Shown in pieces: positions 1-6,200 of a DNA stretch of 9,497 nt; position 1 is the first letter of the stretch, and the number at the start of each line of letters is the position of its first letter. The position numbers were made by a program, and so were the translations under genes. Origin of the DNA: UBA2231 sp964415175 (lineage in GTDB: Bacteria > Elusimicrobiota > Elusimicrobia > Elusimicrobiales > UBA9959); contig CAYPYG010000047.1 in NCBI GenBank assembly GCA_964415175.1, forward strand, positions 1 to 9,497. Reading direction: 5' to 3'. A model generated the notes under the pieces. The model made no database searches. It was not told the origin of the DNA and worked only from the letters and a program-made list of their open reading frames with translations.

Positions 1-119
1 ATATGGCGGTCGGCGCAGGACAGGGGAAAAGGGGCGGGCCGATGTTTTCAAAATTTAACTGTAACGGAAACCGTGCGCTTCGTGCGTGCGGCTTTGTCTA
101 TTGTCATGGAGGAAAACTT
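1..119 (+). promoter_or_regulatory. Untranslated leader of copy A, promoter cut off
   Basis: Non-coding stretch before the NHL gene, identical to 2188-2306. The -35 box and most of the -10 box seen in front of copy B would lie left of base 1. It holds a possible stem, GTCGGC (9-14) with GCCGAT (38-43), around a purine-rich loop, then a short T run, and a ribosome binding site GGAGG at 108-112. The reading frame is open back to an ATG at 3, but that frame would put about 39 residues before the signal peptide and has no Shine-Dalgarno in view. Confidence 0.6.
108..112 (+). promoter_or_regulatory. Ribosome binding site deciding the NHL start (copy A)
   Basis: GGAGG lies 7 bases before the ATG at 120. 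It selects this ATG over the in-frame upstream ATGs at 3 and 42, and it places the signal peptide at the N-terminus. The identical site in copy B is at 2295-2299. Confidence 0.85.
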
Positions 120-1070
120 ATGAACCGCATTATCGCAGGAGTTCTCATCATGCTGTCGCCTTGCGCCGCCCTGGCGCAGGAAGCGTCAACCGCCGCGGAC
201 CAGGTGCCGATAGAGGAGTACGTGCCCAAGGTCATCATTGAGGGCAAATGGGGCACGGGGCCTGGGGAATTCGGTATGGCATCGCAGTTCCCGCTGGGTC
301 ATTTTGAGAACTATGAGCCCTCCAGTCTTGCGGTGGATTCCAAGGGAAATATCTACATCCTGGACTTTGTCAACGACCGGATACAAAAGTTCAGCAAGGA
401 GGGGAAGTATTTGGCCTCGTTATCCATTGAAGGACTAAAGGGGGAGCTTGCCGGGTATTGCGACGAGGATGCCTGCTATGAGGAACCGCCGGGGCCAGGT
501 CAGAAGATCGAGGAGAAAGTAATGGGGCAAGTCGAAGTCCAGGGCATCAACATAGTGATAGACAGCAAGGACACGCTGTATTACTACCTCAAGCGCAACA
601 AGGACGGCAAGGAAATCGGCGAGGTGTGGGAGTTCAAGAACGATAAGCTGGTTAAAAAACAGTCGCAAAATCCCGATGCGATAGAGGTCCCTGGGAAACC
701 CCGAGGTGTTCCTCTTTCAAAACATCCATCTATCAATTGGGAGCGCGCTGAAATTAGCAAAGACGCGCTCTCCGGATTTAATGTCGCCGCTAAAGGCAAA
801 AACCGCAATTTAAAAATCAAGTTGCAAAATGACGAAACATTGCCTGGCCGGGCCATTTTCGACAAAAAAGAAGGGCGATGGGAAATAGTTGTGAAAAAGT
901 CTGGCAAGTTGTGGAATCATTATTTCGACGAGTCCGGCAAGCTGATTAAAATTTCCGAAATCGTCGAGCTTTCTGAGCATGCTGATGGTATGGGGAATTA
1001 TTACTATCTCGACAAAGACAACGACGTTTTCAGGGTCAGGAAAGCAGAATTAGTGAGAGGACATCGATGA
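120..1070 (+). CDS. Secreted NHL-repeat protein, copy A
   Basis: Product of 316 residues. Residues 1-19 form a type I signal peptide (MNRIIAGVLIMLSPCAALA, likely cut before Q20); Cys15 follows Pro and is not a convincing lipobox. Residues about 66-98 are a good NHL repeat (SLAVDSKGNIYILD, then NDRIQKF and GKYL). Weaker NHL-like strands follow around INIVIDSKDTLYYY and near the C-terminus (GMGNYYYLDKDNDVF). Only two or three repeats are recognisable, fewer than the six blades of a usual NHL propeller. A C-x4-C pair (C114, C119) may form a small disulfide loop. NHL proteins mostly bind proteins, RNA or peptides; some are lyases, but no lyase residues are recognisable here. The start is fixed by GGAGG 7 bases upstream. 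The stop overlaps the next start (ATGA), so the two genes are probably translationally coupled. Residues after about 178 differ strongly from copy B and are AT-richer. Exact function is unknown; a periplasmic or surface partner of the downstream peptidase is my inference. Confidence 0.85.
   Translation: MNRIIAGVLIMLSPCAALAQEASTAADQVPIEEYVPKVIIEGKWGTGPGEFGMASQFPLGHFENYEPSSLAVDSKGNIYILDFVNDRIQKFSKEGKYLASLSIEGLKGELAGYCDEDACYEEPPGPGQKIEEKVMGQVEVQGINIVIDSKDTLYYYLKRNKDGKEIGEVWEFKNDKLVKKQSQNPDAIEVPGKPRGVPLSKHPSINWERAEISKDALSGFNVAAKGKNRNLKIKLQNDETLPGRAIFDKKEGRWEIVVKKSGKLWNHYFDESGKLIKISEIVELSEHADGMGNYYYLDKDNDVFRVRKAELVRGHR
1056..1060 (+). promoter_or_regulatory. Ribosome binding site of gene 2, copy A
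   Basis: AGAGG lies 6 bases before the ATG at 1067, inside the last codons of the NHL gene. With the ATGA overlap it supports coupled translation. The matching place in copy B (about 3246-3252) reads GGCGGGGGAAAA, a weaker fit. Confidence 0.6.
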
Positions 1071-2164
1071 AACCGATGATCTTTTGCCAGTTGATTTTGT
1101 TCCTAGCGGTTAATAGCGCCCATGCGCGTACTCGGGACGAGGTTTTGGTTGACGCGGCTGTATATAAAAACCACCCATGGACCCCAAGCGCTAATAATAT
1201 ATTGGATATAGAAAAATATGTTCTAGGCAGCACAACGCCAGTTCTTGGTGAAGGAGGGGATGGAATAGATGACAGAATGGGATTGATAATCGATCGTAAC
1301 GGGGATGGACTTATTGATATTGAGGATATCAATGACGACAATAGACGGAACTGGCCCTTCGTCGTGGGCTCTAGTGTTGACGGCGAGGCGTATGCGTACG
1401 GGAGTGACCACAGTACGGCGACATTCGTCTCTTATCTGGCAACGCGGATAGCCGGTTCCAGGCAGATAGATGTGGATTTGAACATGGATAAAATAGTGGA
1501 CTCTCCACTTTTTTACAGGATAACGGGCATCGATTGTTCGGGTTTTGTGCAACAGGCATATGGCCTCCCAAGAAGGCCTGTTTCGGATCCTCCGGGCACG
1601 GAAAAATACAATGTTACGGCACTTAAAGGTATTTCCCGGCCGGTCTCTTTGGGGGATTTAAAACCAGGGGACATCTTAGCGAGCGGCGGGCATGTCCTGA
1701 TATTCGAAAGGTGGGAAGAAAAACACCAGACCGCCCATGTCCGCCATGCCGTCCCCTACACTTATTCTGGGAATGTCCATAAGCGGCGGGTTATTGACGA
1801 GATCGTCGCGGTAAGCAGTGATTCGACCGGCGGGATCAGGATTTTTAATGCGAATGTGGGATATCCTGTCCTTCATAGTGCGAGAAGCGCTTTCCCTCAG
1901 TTCGCGTGGACTTCGCCCGCTTATGTCCACCCGCACCCCCTGATGGCCCCGTTGAACCAGATCATAGAGCTGGAGGTGGTCTCCAGGAGCAGCGTGATGC
2001 CTTCCAGCGTCATGCTGGTGTTCGACGACCATTTGCCCGACGCGACCACGGTGTACGCGGGCATGGAGGGGTTCTCGGTGACGCCGTCGAGCCCGGTCGG
2101 GCGCGTCACGGTCAGGTACGCGGTGCCGTCGAACCGCCTGCTGTCGATCGGTGTGCAGGCTTGA
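1067..2164 (+). CDS. Short exported NlpC/P60-type cysteine peptidase, copy A
   Basis: Product of 365 residues, probably a hydrolase of peptidoglycan stem peptides or related amide bonds outside the cytoplasm. Residues 1-20 are a signal peptide (likely cut after AHA). The family core is visible: GIDCSGFVQ with catalytic Cys157, then GDLKPGD and SGGHVLIF with His209; H224 or H227 could be the third polar residue. Before the core, DRNGDGLIDIED (76-87) is an EF-hand-like calcium loop, and a second loop near 137 has lost its acidic last position. From about 285 an Ig-like domain begins and is cut short: the protein ends in LLSIGVQA where copy B continues with LLAQGMHTVTAY. It therefore lacks the stalk and C-terminal module of copy B. 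The catalytic residues and frame are intact, so I call it a working short form, not a pseudogene. Start by ATGA overlap with the NHL gene and AGAGG 6 bases upstream. No terminator follows. Confidence 0.82.
   Translation: MKPMIFCQLILFLAVNSAHARTRDEVLVDAAVYKNHPWTPSANNILDIEKYVLGSTTPVLGEGGDGIDDRMGLIIDRNGDGLIDIEDINDDNRRNWPFVVGSSVDGEAYAYGSDHSTATFVSYLATRIAGSRQIDVDLNMDKIVDSPLFYRITGIDCSGFVQQAYGLPRRPVSDPPGTEKYNVTALKGISRPVSLGDLKPGDILASGGHVLIFERWEEKHQTAHVRHAVPYTYSGNVHKRRVIDEIVAVSSDSTGGIRIFNANVGYPVLHSARSAFPQFAWTSPAYVHPHPLMAPLNQIIELEVVSRSSVMPSSVMLVFDDHLPDATTVYAGMEGFSVTPSSPVGRVTVRYAVPSNRLLSIGVQA
1292..1327 (+). other. EF-hand-like calcium loop in copy A peptidase
   Basis: Encodes DRNGDGLIDIED, with D, N, D, D and D at loop positions 1, 3, 5, 9 and 12 and Gly at 6. 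This fits a calcium-binding EF-hand or dockerin-like loop. The equivalent loop in copy B is DSNDDGIKDTCD at 3491-3526: the ligand positions are kept although most other residues differ. Confidence 0.6.
1691..1985 (+). repeat. Perfect homology arm 2 (copy A)
   Basis: These 295 bases equal 3890-4184 with no mismatch found. They begin at the catalytic His codon of the NlpC/P60 domain and run into the following Ig-like domain. The bases just before, 1620-1690, show several mostly synonymous differences from copy B, and differences resume at 1986 (g against a). A zero-difference tract between tracts with scattered changes is typical of gene conversion. Confidence 0.88.
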
Positions 2165-2189
2165 CAACGCGGCGTCAGTCTGTAAGAAT
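2161..2189 (+). promoter_or_regulatory. Sigma70-like promoter of copy B
   Basis: A perfect -35 box TTGACA (2161-2166), a 17-base spacer, and AAGAAT (2184-2189; four of six match TATAAT) preceded by TG one base upstream, an extended -10. Transcription would start near 2195-2197, giving a leader of about 110 bases. The -35 box overlaps the TGA stop (2162-2164) of the short peptidase. Since base 1 matches base 2188, the same promoter is expected just left of the window in front of copy A. Confidence 0.68.
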
Positions 2190-2306
2190 ATGGCGGTCGG
2201 CGCAGGACAGGGGAAAAGGGGCGGGCCGATGTTTTCAAAATTTAACTGTAACGGAAACCGTGCGCTTCGTGCGTGCGGCTTTGTCTATTGTCATGGAGGA
2301 AAACTT
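2190..2306 (+). promoter_or_regulatory. Untranslated leader of copy B
   Basis: About 110 bases between the predicted transcription start and the NHL start codon. A possible 6-bp stem (GTCGGC 2196-2201 with GCCGAT 2225-2230) closes a purine-rich loop (GGGGAAAAGGGG in its middle) and is followed by GTTTTC. A small hairpin ACGG-AAA-CCGT lies at 2251-2261. I recognise no riboswitch class. Because both leaders are identical, the copies offer no covariation evidence for either stem. Confidence 0.4.
2295..2299 (+). promoter_or_regulatory. Ribosome binding site deciding the NHL start (copy B)
   Basis: GGAGG, 7 bases before the ATG at 2307. It supports this start over the in-frame GTG at 2151, which lies upstream of the promoter. 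Confidence 0.85.
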
Positions 2307-3260
2307 ATGAACCGCATTATCGCAGGAGTTCTCATCATGCTGTCGCCTTGCGCCGCCCTGGCGCAGGAAGCGTCAACCGCCGCGGACCAGGTGCCGATAG
2401 AGGAGTACGTGCCCAAGGTCATCATTGAGGGCAAATGGGGCACGGGGCCTGGGGAATTCGGTATGGCATCGCAGTTCCCGCTGGGTCATTTTGAGAACTA
2501 TGAGCCCTCCAGTCTTGCGGTGGATTCCAAGGGAAATATCTACATCCTGGACTTTGTCAACGACCGGATACAGAAATTCGACAAGTCCGGCAAGTATCTG
2601 ACGGAATTGCCTGTGGAAGGCATGAAGGGGGAGCTGGCCGGATATTGTTACGATGGCACCTGCTACGAAGAACCGCCGGCTCCTGGTCAAAAAATAGAGC
2701 GCAAAGTGATGGGGCAAGTCGAAGTCCAGGGTATCAACATCGTGATAGACAGCAAGGACACGCTGTATTACTACCTCAAGCGTAACAAGGACGGCAAGGA
2801 AACCGGCGAGGTGTGGGAATTCAGGAATGATAAACTGTCCGCTAAAAAACAGAAGGGTGAGGAAACTCCCTTTAATGCTTACGAATTCAGAGGAAGAGAC
2901 AAGAAAAATCTTAAGTTTGCCGTTAAAAAACCCGGGGATAAAACCCTTGAATTAAATCTTTCTGCTCGCCGTACCCTTGCGCCGGATGAAACCATCGGGA
3001 TGCGCTCACGTCCAAAGGTGGGGGCAAAACATATAGTGGTGCCGGTGTCCATTGCGAGATATCGTGAACACCCGGATGGGAGAAAGACCGCGCAGCAAAT
3101 CGTAGAGGACTTGGTTTATATATATGATTTAAATGGAAAACTGGAGGTGATTCTTAAGGGATATAGAGGTTTGACCGATGGGGAAGGGAACGGATACAAA
3201 TTGACCGTCGATAACAACGGAGTGCTCGTTACAAAGTTTGAACGGGCGGGGGAAAAATGA
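2307..3260 (+). CDS. Secreted NHL-repeat protein, copy B
   Basis: Product of 317 residues. The first 88 residues (signal peptide and most of the NHL repeat) are identical to copy A. Residues to about 178 are close, including the C-x4-C pair (here YCYDGTCY) and the stretch INIVIDSKDTLYYYLKRNKD. After NDKL the two proteins diverge so far that only scattered matches remain: a NLK- and KTLELNL-like segment, then YDLNGKLEV and DGEGNGYKLTVDNNGVL, which match copy A's FDESGKLI and DGMGNYYYLDKDNDV. The fold is probably kept while the surface changed. The 3' half is AT-richer than the 5' half. The stop overlaps the start of the giant peptidase gene by ATGA, as in copy A. Function unknown; a partner of the peptidase encoded directly downstream is suggested by the coupling and by the matched pattern of divergence. 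Confidence 0.85.
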   Translation: MNRIIAGVLIMLSPCAALAQEASTAADQVPIEEYVPKVIIEGKWGTGPGEFGMASQFPLGHFENYEPSSLAVDSKGNIYILDFVNDRIQKFDKSGKYLTELPVEGMKGELAGYCYDGTCYEEPPAPGQKIERKVMGQVEVQGINIVIDSKDTLYYYLKRNKDGKETGEVWEFRNDKLSAKKQKGEETPFNAYEFRGRDKKNLKFAVKKPGDKTLELNLSARRTLAPDETIGMRSRPKVGAKHIVVPVSIARYREHPDGRKTAQQIVEDLVYIYDLNGKLEVILKGYRGLTDGEGNGYKLTVDNNGVLVTKFERAGEK

Positions 3261-6200
3261 GGTTGATTTTAGTCGTGATAACGATATGGGGTTTTTCGCC
3301 ATCGCTTTACGCGCGTACGCGCCAGAATGTGCTGGATTCGGCCGTTGTTTACGCATCTCATCCATGGTCGCCGAGCAGTAACAATATATTGGACTTAACG
3401 AGTTGCGAGGTCGAATTCATTAATGGTGATTACGTCGCGATTACAACCCCTACTCCTAATGGTATCGATGATAGACGGGAGTTGCCCTTCGACAGTAATG
3501 ATGATGGTATTAAAGATACTTGCGATGTTAGCGATCGCAACTGGCCCTTCGAGGTCTGCTCCACGTGCACCTACCACGGCGAGGCGTATGCGTTCGGGAT
3601 GGACCACAGTGTGACCACATTCGCCGCCTATCTGGCTACGCGGATAGCCGGTTCCAGGCAGGTGGATGTGGATGTGAACAAGGATAATAAAGTAGACAAT
3701 TATGAGCTTTTCGCCAGGATAACGGGCATCGACTGTTCGGGTTTTGTGCAGCAGGTATATGGCCTCCCAAGAAGGCCCGTCCCGTATCCTCCGGGCACGG
3801 AAAAATATAATGTCACGGCGCTGAAAGGTATTTCCCGGCCGGTCTCTTTAGGGGACTTAAAACCCGGGGATATTTTCGCGAGCGGTGGTCATGTCCTGAT
3901 ATTCGAAAGGTGGGAAGAAAAACACCAGACCGCCCATGTCCGCCATGCCGTCCCCTACACTTATTCTGGGAATGTCCATAAGCGGCGGGTTATTGACGAG
4001 ATCGTCGCGGTAAGCAGTGATTCGACCGGCGGGATCAGGATTTTTAATGCGAATGTGGGATATCCTGTCCTTCATAGTGCGAGAAGCGCTTTCCCTCAGT
4101 TCGCGTGGACTTCGCCCGCTTATGTCCACCCGCACCCCCTGATGGCCCCGTTGAACCAGATCATAGAGCTGGAGGTGGTCTCCAAGAGCGGCGTGATGCC
4201 TTCCAGCGTCATGCTGGTGTTGGACGATCATCTGGTAAATGCGACCACGGTGTACGCGGGCATGGAGGGGTTCTCGGTGACGTCGTCGAGCGCGGACGGG
4301 CGCGTTACGGTCAGGTACGCGGTGCCGTCGGACCGCCTGCTGGCGCAGGGGATGCACACGGTCACGGCGTACGCGTCCAACGTGCTTGATTTGCGCGATT
4401 CCTCGCGGCTGGAATTCCAGGTGATCGACACCAACGATCTGCCCCTGATAGCCTGGGAGGACGCGGGTCCGCTGCCGTTCATGACCGGCGGGTTGCGCGG
4501 TTCCAACACCCCCGCGACAGCCCACTGGCTGCACACGGAGCGGGTCGTCTTCCGCTCCTCGGCTTCGGCCGCGCCGCTGACGGACTTCGTCATCTACGAA
4601 GACGACACCATGACCACCGAGCTTTATCGTCGCAACTTCGTGCCGGGCACGCTTTCGGCGGACATAAGCGACGCGCTGACCGGGTTCGCGGACAAGACCG
4701 GCTACTACGCGTTGCTGCGCGACGAGCTGGGCCATACGACCACCATGTATTTCCACCTGGACAAAGTGGGGCCGGTCATAGAACCAATCGGCGTCGCACG
4801 GCTCAACGACGCCGGCAACGGGCTGCTCTGCGACGCTACGGGCCAGGCGGTCGACGCCATGTCGGGCCTGGGGACCGAGGTCATGAATGTGCCGATCGGT
4901 ATTCCCGTGGAATACGACGGCCCAACTTATCCGCCGGGCGCCGGGACCACGGACTTTTCGTTCCCGGAAATACCTTCCTACATGTCGCTGGCGGTCTTCG
5001 ACCGCGCCGGCTGGCCCGGGGTCTACAATTTCAAGACCATCTCCTCTCACACGATTTTGGAAGCTTCCAACTTTTCCTCTTCGGGTATAGGAGGAAGTGT
5101 CGGTGCTATCCTCAAGACCGCCACGTTCAAGACCGGCGGTCGGATGCCACAGCTCGGTAAGTGGCAATATTTTGCAGATCCTCCCACGGGGATGCGGGTG
5201 GAACTCTGGGCCGAGACCAACGACGAGGCTTTATTGGATCCCGGTATCCCAATACAGTATACCTACTTGCGCACCGGGACGACCAGGCTTTTCGAAGCGA
5301 CCGGCACCTACTCGCAGACGCAGAGCGCTACATTCAATCTCCCGATGAAACAGGAATTGGAACTTGTGGTGCGTACCTACGGCAATACCAATACGGGCAC
5401 TATCATGAGCGGCAAGGACACCGACGGCGATGATATCCCGGACACCTGGGATCCAGTGGCATACGGCCCCGACTCTTTTTACTTGGTGGCAAATGGTCAG
5501 GCTTCCGCTTCCGCCTTGGACCTAGGCACTGTCTACCATTTTTACCAGTGGCTGCCGGTCGGCGACATACAGCGCCTGGAGGCGGGACCGGTGTCGCTCG
5601 ACATCCGCGGCGTGACGCGGCCGGGCGTCATTACCGTCGACACCGCGCGGCGCACACTGTCGCAGCCGGACTACAAGATGGCCGGCGATGACACCGTCTA
5701 CGAGATCAAGACCAACGCGGTTTTCAGTGGTCCTATGACGCTGTACATGGGATTCAAGCGCCCGTCGCATACCGACAGGCAGAGCACGTCGCCGGTGATA
5801 ATGCATTGCCCCGCCGGGCCGGACGCCTGCGAGCGGCTGCATACCACCTCCGACGGGTTCACGGCCAAGGCCACGCTGACCAGCCTTTCGCCTTTCGGCA
5901 TAATGGTGCCGCTGGACGATGTGACCGCGCCGCGCACCGAGTTCGCGCTGGTAGGCGAAAAGCAGTACTCGGAAGATCAGTTGTGGGTTACGCCCGAGAC
6001 CTATGTCGACTTGACGGCCGACGACCGGGCCAATATCGGCGACGTGAGCGGCGTGGCGGGCACTTACGCCCTGGTGGACCACGAGCCCACCCCGGAATGC
6101 CTGGCCGCGACTTACGACCCCGCCGCCCCGGCCGGGACCTGCGCCAATCCGCGTTACGGCGGCATCTTCCCGGTGCCCGAGGGCGCGCATACTGTCTATT

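Larger units (their letters stand above)
1..385 (+). repeat. Perfect homology arm 1 (copy A)
   Basis: I compared this stretch base by base with 2188-2572 and found no difference over 385 bases. It covers the untranslated leader, the ribosome binding site, the signal peptide and the first 88 or so codons of the NHL gene. The first mismatch is at 386 (a against g at 2573), after which the copies diverge at once. Such a sharp edge between perfect identity and divergence points to recent gene conversion or to a recombination boundary, not to even decay after one duplication. Confidence 0.9.
1..2161 (+). repeat. Tandem operon duplication, copy A
   Basis: Direct repeat of 2188 to about 4360. Base 1 matches base 2188, an offset of 2187 that becomes 2199 inside gene 2 because of small indels. 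The unit holds the leader, the whole NHL gene and the NlpC/P60 part of gene 2. Similarity is clear to 2143 and weakly visible at protein level (LLSIGVQA against LLAQGMHT) to about 2161. The left end is not defined: position 1 already lies inside the repeat, in the -10 element as judged from copy B, so the duplication or further copies may extend leftwards. Confidence 0.93.
2188..2572 (+). repeat. Perfect homology arm 1 (copy B)
   Basis: Identical to 1-385. It ends within the codons after NDRIQK of the NHL gene. Confidence 0.9.
2188..4360 (+). repeat. Tandem operon duplication, copy B
   Basis: Second copy of the unit starting at base 1. Its right end is where the short peptidase of copy A stops while the giant gene continues through its Ig-like domain; clear base-level similarity ends at 4342. 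The copies are joined by only about 25 bases (2162-2187) that carry the promoter. Confidence 0.92.

Noticed and set aside
3..119. N-terminal extension of the NHL gene from ATG at 3 (and from GTG at 2151 in copy B)
   Set aside because: It would bury the signal peptide, has no Shine-Dalgarno, and in copy B would begin upstream of the predicted promoter. The ATG with GGAGG 7 bases upstream is better.
120..180. Lipoprotein signal in the NHL protein (Cys15)
   Set aside because: The residues before the cysteine are LSP; Pro at -1 is not accepted in a lipobox, and a good signal peptidase I site (ALA before Q) follows.
1067..2164. Short peptidase as a pseudogene
   Set aside because: No frameshift or internal stop, signal peptide and catalytic residues kept, intact start and ribosome binding site. 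Only the C-terminal part is missing.
2162..2187. Terminator between the two operon copies
   Set aside because: The space is occupied by the promoter and has no GC-rich hairpin with a T run, so read-through from copy A is possible.
1906..2310. Plus-strand frame of 134 codons, with a related one at 4105-4389
   Set aside because: It overlaps the peptidase gene in another frame; it appears in both copies only because the DNA is duplicated.
1..4360. Insertion sequence or transposon causing the duplication
   Set aside because: No transposase, no terminal inverted repeats and no target-site duplication are visible at the copy borders.
3857..5167. Long minus-strand reading frame of 436 codons, with similar ones at 1676-2167, 5522-6217, 6671-7459 and 8879-9487
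   Set aside because: They lie opposite the giant and short peptidase genes, whose plus-strand products show clear domains. Their translations are Arg- and His-rich with no domain or signal, as expected from GC-rich coding DNA read on the other strand.
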